A stretch of 64,000 nt of DNA from Xanthomonas sp. SI (GCF_014236855.1 NZ_CP051261.1:2170001-2234000), one strand, 5' to 3'; counted from the stretch's first letter, positions 36,746-45,749 are shown. Translations and numbers: made by a program. The notes: generated by a model not told the origin, from the sequence alone.

Positions 36746-37363
36746 ATGCCGATCCGCATCCTCGTCGTCGACGACCATCCGCTGCTGCGCGAGGGCATGG
36801 CCGCGGTGCTGGCCGCACAGCCGGACCTGCACCTGGTCGGCGAGGCCGCCGATGGCCTGCAGGCGCTGCAGGCGTATCGCACGCTGCGTCCGGACCTGGT
36901 GCTGCTGGACCTGCAGTTGCCCGGCCTCGGCGGCATCGAGGTGATCGTCGCCCTGCGCAAGGAATTTCCGCAGGCGCGGATCGTGGTGGTCACCGCTTCG
37001 CGCGGCGACGTGCAGGCGGTGCGCGCGCTGGAAGCCGGCGCCAGCGGCTATCTGCTCAAGAGCGGGCTGCGCCGCGAACTGGTCGATACGGTGCGTGCGG
37101 TGCACCAGGGCCGGCGCCAGGTGCAGGCCGAAGTGGCCGCGGGCATCGCCGAACACCTGCTCGGCGACAGCCTGTCCGCGCGCGAGATCCAGGTGCTGCA
37201 GAGCGTGGCCGCGGGCAACTCCAACAAGGCCATCGCCGCGCTGCTGTCGATCGCCGAGGAGACGGTCAAGGCGCACATGAAGAACATCCTGTGCAAGCTC
37301 GGCGCGCGCGATCGCACCCACGCGGTGGCGATCGCGGTCAAGCGCGGCATCATCGAACTGTAG
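36746..37363 (+). CDS. LuxR/NarL-family response regulator
   Basis: 205 residues from the ATG at 36746, eight bases after GAGGTG; a GTG at 36728 in frame is an alternative. The receiver has DDHPLLREG and the phospho-acceptor Asp in LVLLDLQLPG, Thr in VVVTASRG and Lys in GYLLKSG. The C-terminal GerE/LuxR helix-turn-helix is LSAREIQVLQSVAAGNSNKA then AEETVKAHMKNILCKLGARD. It forms a two-component system with the Reg_prop kinase. Convergent with the EEP gene 27 bases away. Confidence 0.95.
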   Translation: MPIRILVVDDHPLLREGMAAVLAAQPDLHLVGEAADGLQALQAYRTLRPDLVLLDLQLPGLGGIEVIVALRKEFPQARIVVVTASRGDVQAVRALEAGASGYLLKSGLRRELVDTVRAVHQGRRQVQAEVAAGIAEHLLGDSLSAREIQVLQSVAAGNSNKAIAALLSIAEETVKAHMKNILCKLGARDRTHAVAIAVKRGIIEL

Positions 37364-37390
37364 AAACGCGCGCCGCATCGCGCTGCGCGG

Positions 37391-38305
37391 TCAGGGCACC
37401 GGCAACGGCGGCGCGGCGTCTGCCGGCAGCGGATCCAGCGGCTGCAGCGCCACCAGCAGGCCGCGCGGGTCGGCGCCACGCGCGGCGCCCGGCGTGCGCG
37501 GCAGCAGCCGCGCGCTGCGCAGCGGACGGAAGCGGTCGCGTTCGAAGAACACATGGTCGGCCTGCGCGGCCAGCGCGAACAGGTGCGGATCCAGGCCGTT
37601 GCGCGGGGTGTCGTTGCCTGCGCCGCGCAGGCGCGCGTCGCTGTCGCCGAAGCGCGCGGCCAGCGGGGCAAGCTCCGGCGCGTCGGCGGCGGCATAGAAA
37701 CCGCCGGCCAGCAGCGAGGGCACACCCTCGGCGGTGGCGTCGATCCACGCCATCAGGTCGTCGGCCTGTTCGCGGCGGCTGGCGCCGCCATCGCGCTCGG
37801 CATGCAGGCGGGTGAAGTACAGGTTCACCGGCTGCCCGTGCAGGTCCACGCGCACCAGGCCGGCCACGCTGTAGTCCTCGAACGGATGCAGCAGCGTCTC
37901 CGCTTCCTCCAGCACCGGCAACCGGGTCAGCAGCGCATTGCCACGGCGTTGCGGCCGGCTCGGCGGATCGGCGCTGATGAAATGGCAGTGGTAGCCGAGC
38001 TGTGCGGCCAGCCATTGCGCCTGGTTCGGCAACTCGGAGGTTTGCAGCACTTCCTGCAGCGCGATCGCATCGGGTTGCAGCCGTTGCAGCGCATCGACCA
38101 GGCGCACGCGGCGCGCGGGCCAGTCGTTGCGGTCCTGCTCCAGATTGAGACTGACCACGCTGAGCGTGGCCGCGGGCACAGGCGGTGCGGGCGGTGGCAT
38201 CGGCAAGCCGGCGGGCAGCGCTTGCGCGCCCGCATGCGTCACCAGGGCCAGCAGCAGCCAGCCGAGGCGATGCCGTCGTCGTGGGGTCCCGCTCGTGCGC
38301 GTCAT
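37391..38305 (-). CDS. EEP-family protein with degraded active site
   Basis: 304 residues: a Sec signal or anchor (residues ~14-30), Pro-rich linker, then an endonuclease/exonuclease/phosphatase fold. It aligns with the N-terminal domain of the next gene: VSLNLEQDRNDWPARR, AIALQEVLQ, LPNQAQWLAAQLGYHCHFIS, GNALLTRLPVL. Asn54, Glu85, Asp250 and His251 remain, but the GDFN motif is GGFY (Asp and Asn lost at 202 and 204), the His of VTHLH is Arg166, and the final SDH is ADP (His to Pro at 280). It is therefore unlikely to cleave phosphodiesters. A binding or regulatory role, or decay, are the options. Same strand as the fusion gene, 64 bases beyond it. Confidence 0.85.
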   Translation of the reverse strand: MTRTSGTPRRRHRLGWLLLALVTHAGAQALPAGLPMPPPAPPVPAATLSVVSLNLEQDRNDWPARRVRLVDALQRLQPDAIALQEVLQTSELPNQAQWLAAQLGYHCHFISADPPSRPQRRGNALLTRLPVLEEAETLLHPFEDYSVAGLVRVDLHGQPVNLYFTRLHAERDGGASRREQADDLMAWIDATAEGVPSLLAGGFYAAADAPELAPLAARFGDSDARLRGAGNDTPRNGLDPHLFALAAQADHVFFERDRFRPLRSARLLPRTPGAARGADPRGLLVALQPLDPLPADAAPPLPVP

Positions 38306-38369
38306 GCGATGGATGCTAGGACGTGCGGCTTCAGCGCCGCGTGTACACAGACACGCGGCGCTGCATTTC

Positions 38370-41351
38370 TTAGCGCGGCAGCACGCTTTCCTGTAGACGC
38401 AGCGGCACGCTGGCCGCGGCCTGCGTCGCCGAGCGGCCCAGCACCAGTTCGTAGTCGCCGGCGGCGATGCGCCACTGGCGCTGCGCCGGGTCGTAGTCGG
38501 CCAGGGTCTTGGGTTCGGCGACGATGCTGACGCGGCGGGTTTCGCCGGGCTTGAGGGTGAGCTTGTCCCAGCCGACCAGGCGGATCGGCGTGTGGTGGCC
38601 CTGCGGCAGGCGCAGGTACAACTGCGGCACGTCGGCGCCTTCGCGTTCGCCGCTGTTGCGCACGTCGAAGCTGGCGATCACGCTGCTGCCGTCCACCTGC
38701 ACGCTCAGGTTGGCGTAGTCGAAGCGGGTGTAGGACAGGCCGTGGCCGAATGCGTACAGCGGATCCAGGCCGCGCGCGGCGAACCAGCGGTAGCCGACGT
38801 TGGCGCCTTCGATGTCATAGTCGACATTGCTGCCGGCCGGTTGCGCCGGCTTGAAGCCCAGCCCCGGGATCGACGGCCGCGGCAGCTGCGCCACGTCGCG
38901 CAACCAGGTCACCGGCAGGCGCCCGGACGGATTGGCGTCGCCCAGCAACAGCCGCGCCAGCGCTTCGCCGCCGCGGATGCCCGGGTACCACGCTTCCAGC
39001 ACCGCCGGCACCTGCTGCAGCCACGGCATCGCCACCGGGCCGTTGGTTTCCAGCACCACCACCGTGCGCGGATTGGCCTTGGCCATCGCCGCGATCAGCG
39101 CGTCCTGCTTGCCGGGCAGTTTGATGTCGGGCAGGTCCACCGATTCGGCCGACCACTGCGTGGCGAACACGATCACCGCTTCGGCGCCGCGCGCAAGCTT
39201 GGCCGCGGCGGCCACATCGTCGCCGCTGGCGTAGTCGATCTGCGCCTCGGGCATGGCCTTGCGCAGTGCCTGCAGCGGCGAGGACGGATGGAACATCACC
39301 GGGCCCGGCCAAGTGGTCGGGGCCAGCCCCGGCACCGCGTTGGCGCCGTTGACGGTGAAGCCGACCATCGACGAGCCGCCGCCGCCGATCACGCCCTTGT
39401 CGGCATGCCCGCCGATCACCGCGATGCGGCGCAGCGTGCGCGGCAACGGCAGCGTGTCGCGCTCGTTGCGCAGCAGCACCGTGCCTTCCTCGACCACCTT
39501 CTGCACCGCGTCGCCGCCGGCGACATCGTCGATCGGCTGGCGCTGCGGCGGATGGTCGAAGCTGCCGGTGGCGATGAACGCGCGCAGGATGCGCCGCACC
39601 ATGTCGTCCAGGCGCGCCTGCGGCACGGTGCCGCCGGCCACCGCCAGGCGCAGCGGCTGGTCGAAGTACACCGCCTTGTCGAACACTTCGCCGGCCGACT
39701 GCTGGTCCAGGCCGGCCAGCGCCGCCTTGGAGCCGCTGTGCACGCCGCCCCAATCCGACATCACGTAGCCGGGGAACTTCCACTCCTGCTTCAGCACCTT
39801 GTTGAGCAGGTAGTCGTGCTCGCAGCCGTAGATGCCGTTGATGCGGTTGTAGGAACACATCACCGAGCCGGGCTCGCCGATCTTCAGCGCCAGCTCGAAC
39901 GCCAGCAGGTCCGATTCGTGCATGGCCTGCTCGCCGATGTCGGCGCTGTGGGTGTTGCGCCCGGTCTCCAGGTCGTTCATCGCGAAGTGCTTCATCGTCG
40001 ACACCACGCGCTGGCTCTGCACGCCGCGGATCGATTCGCCGACCAGCACCCCGGCCAGCAGCGGATCTTCGCCGGCGTACTCGAAGTTGCGGCCGTTGCG
40101 CGGATCGCGCTGCAGGTTGACGCTGCCGGCCAGCAGCACGTTGAAGCCCTGCTGCCAGGCCTCACGGCCCATGGTGGCGCCGCCGGCGAAGGCCAGCTCG
40201 CGGTTCCAGGTGGCGGCGGTGGCCGGGCCGGACGGCAACGCGGTGGCATGGTCGCCGGGGCGCACGTTGCCCGGATTGGTCACGCCGACGCCGGCATCGG
40301 CCAGCTGTTGCGCGGCGATGCCCAGGCGTTCGATCGCCGGCACGAAGCCGGCCGAGCCGAGCGCGCCGGGCGGCAGCGGACCGCCGTCCTTGCCCAGGCC
40401 GAAGTAGCTGTGCAGCATCTGGAACTTCTCGTCCTGGGTCATCGCCTGCACCAGCAACGCGGCGCGGCGGTCCGGCGCCAGCGCGCGATCGGTCCATGGG
40501 CGCTGCGCATCGGCGCTGGCGCTGGGCGCCAGGCGCAAGGTGCTGACCAGGCCGAAGTGGTCCGAGGCCCACACGCCGTTGGCGTCGGGCTTCTGGAACA
40601 GGATGCGGCTGCTGACCGGCTCGAAGCGCTCGCGCTGGAAGAACACGTGGTCGATGCGTTTGGGCGGGTTGAACTTCGGGTTCAAGGTGCTGTCGCCGCG
40701 GTGGTCCTTGGCGCCGTGCAGGCTGCCGTAGCTGTCGCCGAAGCTGGCGCGCAGCGCGGCCAGTTCCGGTGCGTCGGCGCTGGCATTGAAGTCGCCGGCG
40801 AGCAGCGACGGCGCACCGTCGGCGGTCCTGTCGACCCAGGCCAGCAGGTCCTGCAACTGGCGTTCGCGCAACGCGCCGCCGGCCTCGGTCCAGTGCAGGT
40901 GGGTGACGTAGAGATTGACCGCGCGGCCGTCCACGTCCAGGCGCAGGCGCCCGGCGGTGCGGCGGTCGTCGAGCGGGTTCAGGCGGATCTGTTCGCGCGC
41001 CAGGATCGGGCGCCGGGTCAGCAGCGCGTTGCCGTAGCGCTGCGCGTTGCCGGGCGGATCGACGCTGGTGAAGTACCACTCGTAGCCGAGCTGTTCGGCC
41101 AGCCATTGCGCCTGGTTCGGCAGCTTGTCGTGCTGCAGCACTTCTTCCAGCGCGATCGCGTCCGGGTGCAGTTCGCGCAGGGTCTGCACGATCTGGGTGC
41201 GCCGATTCGGCCAGTCGAGCTTGTCGTGATACAGGTTCAGCGTGACCACGCTGAGCGTAGGGGTGTCCTTGTCGGTCGCGGGCGCAGGCGCGGCGAAGGC
41301 CGGCCAGGCCAGCGCGAGCGCCAGGCAAAGGAGTCCTGAAAACGTTTTCAT
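38370..41351 (-). CDS. Secreted EEP-phosphodiesterase/GH3 glycosidase fusion
   Basis: 993 residues in one uninterrupted frame. Signal peptide 1-~20. Residues ~30-275 form an EEP domain with catalytic residues in place: Asn39, Glu70, His151/His153 in VTHLH, Asp187 and Asn189 in GDFN, Asp234-His235 in KRIDHVFF, Asp264-His265 in SDHFG. After a ~25-residue linker comes a complete GH3 beta-glucosidase-like protein (~285-993): KHFAMNDLETGRN, the nucleophile Asp533 in GYVMSDWGG, the second domain with VIGGHADKGVIGGGGSS, and a fibronectin-III-like end. The GH3 half alone is family length (~700). It should act outside the cytoplasm, removing a sugar and cleaving a phosphodiester or phosphate in the same substrate. 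The combination is unusual. Confidence 0.88.
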   Translation of the reverse strand: MKTFSGLLCLALALAWPAFAAPAPATDKDTPTLSVVTLNLYHDKLDWPNRRTQIVQTLRELHPDAIALEEVLQHDKLPNQAQWLAEQLGYEWYFTSVDPPGNAQRYGNALLTRRPILAREQIRLNPLDDRRTAGRLRLDVDGRAVNLYVTHLHWTEAGGALRERQLQDLLAWVDRTADGAPSLLAGDFNASADAPELAALRASFGDSYGSLHGAKDHRGDSTLNPKFNPPKRIDHVFFQRERFEPVSSRILFQKPDANGVWASDHFGLVSTLRLAPSASADAQRPWTDRALAPDRRAALLVQAMTQDEKFQMLHSYFGLGKDGGPLPPGALGSAGFVPAIERLGIAAQQLADAGVGVTNPGNVRPGDHATALPSGPATAATWNRELAFAGGATMGREAWQQGFNVLLAGSVNLQRDPRNGRNFEYAGEDPLLAGVLVGESIRGVQSQRVVSTMKHFAMNDLETGRNTHSADIGEQAMHESDLLAFELALKIGEPGSVMCSYNRINGIYGCEHDYLLNKVLKQEWKFPGYVMSDWGGVHSGSKAALAGLDQQSAGEVFDKAVYFDQPLRLAVAGGTVPQARLDDMVRRILRAFIATGSFDHPPQRQPIDDVAGGDAVQKVVEEGTVLLRNERDTLPLPRTLRRIAVIGGHADKGVIGGGGSSMVGFTVNGANAVPGLAPTTWPGPVMFHPSSPLQALRKAMPEAQIDYASGDDVAAAAKLARGAEAVIVFATQWSAESVDLPDIKLPGKQDALIAAMAKANPRTVVVLETNGPVAMPWLQQVPAVLEAWYPGIRGGEALARLLLGDANPSGRLPVTWLRDVAQLPRPSIPGLGFKPAQPAGSNVDYDIEGANVGYRWFAARGLDPLYAFGHGLSYTRFDYANLSVQVDGSSVIASFDVRNSGEREGADVPQLYLRLPQGHHTPIRLVGWDKLTLKPGETRRVSIVAEPKTLADYDPAQRQWRIAAGDYELVLGRSATQAAASVPLRLQESVLPR
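41337..41350. promoter_or_regulatory. Perfect LacI-type palindrome at the fusion-gene start
   Basis: TGAAAACGTTTTCA is a perfect 14-base palindrome and fits the LacI/GalR operator consensus TGNAANCGNTTNCA. It covers the start codon region of the EEP-GH3 gene (codons 1-5). Carbohydrate genes often carry such operators. The overlap with coding sequence means it could also be chance, since MKTFS codons nearly dictate it. Confidence 0.45.
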
Positions 41352-41429
41352 AGCGGGGCGTGAGGCCTCTCTAGCAGCTGAAGGGATTGCGCATCGGGGG
41401 GAGTCGGGGAGGGGAGAGTCAGTGAAGCG

Positions 41430-43202
41430 CTAGGACGGCGCTTCGTCGCTGCGCATCACCGGATACAGCCGGTACTGCGCATCCCAAGAGGAATGGCGGC
41501 GGTGGAAGAATTCCAGCCGCGCATGCGGATCCTTGGCGAAGTCGGCGTCGTGCTCGAGCTTGGCCTCGAATTCGGCCTTCAGTGCCGGGTCGCTGGCCAG
41601 CATCTGCCGCGCCACGTCCTCGGCCACATAGTCTTCCATGTATTCGGTGCGCTCGAAGGCGCTGTTGAACTCGCCCCATTGCAGCAGCGAATCCGGCGCT
41701 TGTGGCTCCAGCAGCGCCATCAGCAACCGCGCCTTGGGCTGGGCGATCGGCACGAACAGGGCGCCGGCGCCGATGGCGCGCGTTTCGGGTGTCCAGGCAC
41801 CCTGCACGCTGAGCCGCTGGTGGCCTTCGGAAGAGCGCGCGGCGAAGCTGGCGTCGTTGGCGCGGAATGTCTGCACAGGCAGCGTGGCGTCCGCGTCCAC
41901 CGTGCGGAAGGCGATGCCGTGCTGGCGCAATTTGGCGGCGACCAGCGCGGCCTGCGCGGCCGGCACCAGATAGCCGGCGCGCGGCGCCACCACTTCGACG
42001 CTGGGCACGATGTGATCGCGCAGCGGTACCCGCCAGATTTGCGGGGTGCGCTCGTCGTAGCGGGTCATCAGCGCGCCGGACACCGGCGACAGCGTGCGGG
42101 TATAGGCGTAGCCGCGGAAGTCCACCAGCCGCGACTGCTCGGTGGTGCGGTAGTCCAGCGTGACCGTCTTCCCGCCCAGCTGCTGCGCGCGCGCGTCGGC
42201 GGCCAGCGCGTCGGCGCGCCAGCGGCTGCCGTTGCGCGCCACCTGCTGCAGCACCGAGACGATGGTGTTGCGGGTGATCCGCACGCGCTGCGGATAGGGC
42301 TTCCACGAATGCGTTTCCACCAGCATGCCGAAGCGATTGCGCAGCTGGAAATAGCCATGCGAGAAGCGCGGCGTGGCCACGCCGTCCTCGAAGCCGGACG
42401 CCGGATCGTCGTTGACCACGAACGAGGGGTAGTAGGGCAGCGGCAGCGAGCCCTGCCGCTTCAGGTCGGCGAGCACGCCGTCGCGCAGGCGCAGGCCATC
42501 GCCGCGCAGCGCGGCGTCGCCGGCATGCAGCGGTTCCACCTGCACCGACACGTCGTGCTCGAATTGCGCGCCGTCGGTGACGTGCAGGTCCACGTACAGC
42601 AGCGGATCCCACTGCTCGACCAGGCGCAGCATCGCCTGCATCTCCGGCGCGTCGGCCTTGACGTAGTCGCGGTTGAGGTTGAGGTTCTGCGCGGTGGTGC
42701 GCCAGCCCATCTGCTCCGGGCCGCGCTGGTTGGGCCGGTTCCAGGCGCCGAAGCGCTCGTGGCCGTCGACGTTGAACACCGGCACGAACAGCCACACCTG
42801 CTTGTCCAGCGCGCCGCGCGCGGCCTGGCCGTCGAGCAGCTGGCGCAGCGCCAGGAAGCCGGCGTCCTTGCCGTCGATCTCGCCGGCGTGGATTCCGCCC
42901 TGGATCAGTACCACCGGCAGCTTGCGCGCCTGCGCCGTCGCGGCATCCAGCGCGCCGGAGGTGGAGACCGCCAGCGCCTTCATCGGCCGGCCTTCGGGCG
43001 TGGTGCCGAAGTCGAAGCAACGCACCGCCTGCGGATAGCGCTGCGCGAACGCGTCGCACAGCGCGATGGTCTCCGCGTAGCGTCCGGTACGCATGAAACC
43101 GCTGCGCTCGGCCTCGGTGGACAGGCCCACATCGCTGGCCAGCAATGGCATGCTGCACAGCAGCATCGACAGCAGGAGGGGGACCAGCCAGGGTCGGATC
43201 AT
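41430..43202 (-). CDS. M14-family zinc carboxypeptidase, exported
   Basis: 590 residues from the ATG at 43202, with a Sec signal to about residue 23 (LLCSMPLLASD). The M14 zinc site is His105 and Glu108 in GGIHAGEIDGK and a His in LLYVDLHVTDGAQ; VPVFNVDGHERFG and NLNLNRDYVKAD match the family, and FGMLVETHSWKPY supplies the catalytic Glu. The C-terminal ~250 residues form an additional domain seen in bacterial M14 peptidases. It should trim peptides in the periplasm. It is divergent from a peptide transporter, which suggests peptide uptake and use. Confidence 0.9.
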   Translation of the reverse strand: MIRPWLVPLLLSMLLCSMPLLASDVGLSTEAERSGFMRTGRYAETIALCDAFAQRYPQAVRCFDFGTTPEGRPMKALAVSTSGALDAATAQARKLPVVLIQGGIHAGEIDGKDAGFLALRQLLDGQAARGALDKQVWLFVPVFNVDGHERFGAWNRPNQRGPEQMGWRTTAQNLNLNRDYVKADAPEMQAMLRLVEQWDPLLYVDLHVTDGAQFEHDVSVQVEPLHAGDAALRGDGLRLRDGVLADLKRQGSLPLPYYPSFVVNDDPASGFEDGVATPRFSHGYFQLRNRFGMLVETHSWKPYPQRVRITRNTIVSVLQQVARNGSRWRADALAADARAQQLGGKTVTLDYRTTEQSRLVDFRGYAYTRTLSPVSGALMTRYDERTPQIWRVPLRDHIVPSVEVVAPRAGYLVPAAQAALVAAKLRQHGIAFRTVDADATLPVQTFRANDASFAARSSEGHQRLSVQGAWTPETRAIGAGALFVPIAQPKARLLMALLEPQAPDSLLQWGEFNSAFERTEYMEDYVAEDVARQMLASDPALKAEFEAKLEHDADFAKDPHARLEFFHRRHSSWDAQYRLYPVMRSDEAPS

Positions 43203-43381
43203 TGCGGCACCGTCGCGGGAGAGGCCCCCATGATGCGTGCAGCGCGCCGATTGCGAAAGCACCTGGGCGCCGCCGCGGCCGCGGCGGGCGGTTCGATTCG
43301 CCCGGAACGATCGGGTAACCTTCTGAAAATTTTGCCTGGACCGGTGCCTGTGACGAGCGAACGATCGACGAGGAAGTGCGG

Positions 43382-44941
43382 ATGAGTGCGGCCAACGCAC
43401 ACGCCGGCGCGCGGATGCCGCGGCAGATCCCCTACATCATCGGCAACGAAGCCTGCGAGCGTTTCAGCTTCTACGGCATGCGCAACATCCTGGTGCAGTT
43501 CCTGATCACCTCGCTGCTGCTGCAGGAAATGACCGCGCCCGGCCGCGAGGCCGAAGCCAAGCACATCATGCACAGCTTCATGGTCGGCGTGTATTTCTTC
43601 CCGCTGCTCGGCGGCTGGTTGGCCGACCGCTTCTTCGGCAAGTACACCACCATCCTGTGGTTCAGCCTGATCTATTGCGCGGGCCATGCCTGCCTGGCGC
43701 TGTTCGAGGGCAGCCGCGAAGGGTTCTTCGTCGGCCTGGGGCTGATCGCGCTGGGCGCCGGCGGCATCAAGCCGCTGGTGGCCTCGTTCATGGGCGACCA
43801 GTTCGACCAGTCCAACAAGCATCTGGCCAAGGTGGTGTTCGACGCCTTCTACTGGATCATCAACTTCGGCTCGCTGTTCGCCTCGCTGCTGATCCCGCTG
43901 GCGCTGAAGAACTTGGGTCCGGCCTGGGCGTTCGGCATTCCCGGCATCCTGATGTTCGTGGCCACGCTGGTGTTCTGGGCCGGGCGCCACCGCTACGTGC
44001 GCATGCCGCTGCCGCCGAAGGATCCGCACGGCTTCGCCCAGGTGGTGCGCAGCGCGCTGCTGTCGCGCGCGCCGGGGCAGGAGGGGCGTCCCGGCCTGGC
44101 ACTGGCGTCCATCGCGGTGGTGCTGGCGCTGGCCAGCTTCGCGCTGCTGCCGACGCTGGGCATCGTGATCTGCCTGTGCCTGGCGCTGGTGCTGTTGCTG
44201 GCCGGGATCGGCGGCGGCACCTGGTGGCAGTTGGACCGCGCCCGCGCGGTGCATCCGGATGCGGCGGTGGACGGCGTGCGCGCGGTGCTGCGGGTGCTGG
44301 TGGTGTTCGCGCTGGCGACGCCGTTCTTCTCGCTGTTCGACCAGAAGGCCTCGACCTGGGTGCTGCAGGGCCAGCAGATGCAGATGCCCGACTGGTTCAG
44401 CGCCTCGCAGATGCAGGCGCTGAATCCGGCGCTGGTGATGCTGCTGATCCCGTTCAACAACCTGGTGCTGTACCCGCTGCTGCGCCGCGGCGGCTACGAG
44501 CCGACCGCGCTGCGGCGGATGACCGCCGGCATCGCCTTCAGCGGGCTGGCCTGGATCGTGGTCGGCACGCTGCAGGTAGCGATGGACGGCGGCGACGCGC
44601 TGTCCATCGCCTGGCAGATCCTGCCGTACGCGCTGCTGACCTTCGGCGAGGTGCTGGTGTCGGCGACCGGCCTGGAGTTCGCCTACAGTCAGGCGCCGCA
44701 ATCGATGAAGGGCGTGGTGATGAGCTTCTGGAACCTGACCACCACGGTCGGCAACCTGTGGGTGCTGCTGTCCAACGCGGCGGTGCGCAACGACACCGTC
44801 ACCGCGCACATCGGCAGTACCGGGCTCAGCGAAACCGCGTTCCTGATGTTCTTCTTCGCCGCCTTCGCCTGCGTCGCCGCGCTGTTGTTCGGGCTGTACG
44901 CGCGCCGTTACCGCATGGTCGATCATTACCGTACCGCCTGA
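43382..44941 (+). CDS. POT/PTR family proton-dependent oligopeptide transporter
   Basis: 519 residues from the ATG at 43382, seven bases after GAGGA; a GTG at 43376 is too close to that site. POT motifs: IGNEACERFSFYGMRNILVQ (ExxERFxYYG), GGWLADRFFGKYTTI, ALGAGGIKPLVASFMGDQF, and the PTR2 second signature in YWIINFGSLFAS. Fourteen hydrophobic segments are expected. It imports di- and tripeptides with protons. Divergent from an exported carboxypeptidase (179-base shared gap); the rhomboid gene follows after nine bases. Confidence 0.94.
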   Translation: MSAANAHAGARMPRQIPYIIGNEACERFSFYGMRNILVQFLITSLLLQEMTAPGREAEAKHIMHSFMVGVYFFPLLGGWLADRFFGKYTTILWFSLIYCAGHACLALFEGSREGFFVGLGLIALGAGGIKPLVASFMGDQFDQSNKHLAKVVFDAFYWIINFGSLFASLLIPLALKNLGPAWAFGIPGILMFVATLVFWAGRHRYVRMPLPPKDPHGFAQVVRSALLSRAPGQEGRPGLALASIAVVLALASFALLPTLGIVICLCLALVLLLAGIGGGTWWQLDRARAVHPDAAVDGVRAVLRVLVVFALATPFFSLFDQKASTWVLQGQQMQMPDWFSASQMQALNPALVMLLIPFNNLVLYPLLRRGGYEPTALRRMTAGIAFSGLAWIVVGTLQVAMDGGDALSIAWQILPYALLTFGEVLVSATGLEFAYSQAPQSMKGVVMSFWNLTTTVGNLWVLLSNAAVRNDTVTAHIGSTGLSETAFLMFFFAAFACVAALLFGLYARRYRMVDHYRTA

Positions 44942-44950
44942 GGCCTCCAC

Positions 44951-45586
44951 ATGCCGTCCGTCACCCCCGTCAACCTGATCCTGATCGTCCTCACCGTGCT
45001 GGTGTCGTGGGCGGCGTTCAACAACCGCAAGTTGCTCGACCGGTTGATCCTGTGGCCGCCGGCGATCGACCGGCACAAGCAGTACGACCGGCTGCTGACC
45101 CACGGCTTCATCCATGCCGATTTCCCGCATCTGCTGTTCAACATGGTCACGCTGTATTTCTTCGGCGGCCCGATCGAACGGCTGATGGAGCGGCTGACCG
45201 GCAGCCTGCTGACCTATCCGCTGTTCTACCTGGCGGCGCTGGTGGTGGCGATCCTGCCCAGCTACCTGAAGAACCAGAAGAACCCGAACTACTTCAGCCT
45301 GGGCGCGTCCGGCGCGGTGTCGGCGGTGCTGTTCGCGTACATCCTGCTGGCGCCGTGGACCGGCATCTACTTCTTCTTCATCCCGATCCCGATCCCGGCG
45401 ATCCTTTACGCGCTGTTCTACGTGGGCTACAGCATCTGGATGGACCGCCGCGGCGGCGACAACATCAACCACAGCGCGCACCTGGCCGGCGCCGCGTTCG
45501 GGGTGATGTTCCTGCTGATCATGGAGCCGTCGGTGCTGCAGCACTTCCTCGACCAGCTGGCGCAGCCGCGCTTCGGCCGCGATTAG
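44951..45586 (+). CDS. Rhomboid family intramembrane serine protease
   Basis: 211 residues with six transmembrane segments. The catalytic dyad is visible: Ser in YFSLGASGAVSAVLF and His in NHSAHLAGAAFGVMF; THGFIHADFPHLLFNM carries the conserved oxyanion His-Asn region. Rhomboids cleave transmembrane helices within the membrane. Substrate unknown. The gene is nine bases after the peptide transporter and probably co-transcribed. Confidence 0.92.
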   Translation: MPSVTPVNLILIVLTVLVSWAAFNNRKLLDRLILWPPAIDRHKQYDRLLTHGFIHADFPHLLFNMVTLYFFGGPIERLMERLTGSLLTYPLFYLAALVVAILPSYLKNQKNPNYFSLGASGAVSAVLFAYILLAPWTGIYFFFIPIPIPAILYALFYVGYSIWMDRRGGDNINHSAHLAGAAFGVMFLLIMEPSVLQHFLDQLAQPRFGRD

Positions 45587-45749
45587 CGGTTGCGCGAACG
45601 CTGGCGGCGATGCCGCCGTTCCAAGTGGGTGTGAGGCGAGGGTGCCGCCGAAACGGAATCGGGCCGCAAGCGCGGAGTGCGCGCTGCAGCCGGTCGCTCG
45701 AAACCGTCACGCAGCGGCCCGCGTCGCGGCCCGCAGCGTGACGCTCGGC

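Noticed and set aside
37391..38305. Degenerate EEP gene as a pseudogene
   Set aside because: It has an intact frame, signal and normal codon use; only catalytic positions have changed, so it is listed as a gene.
38370..41351. Two separate genes (EEP and GH3) joined by error
   Set aside because: The frame is continuous, the linker is a normal Ala/Ser/Asp stretch with no stop or start, and GH3 begins without a signal peptide of its own.
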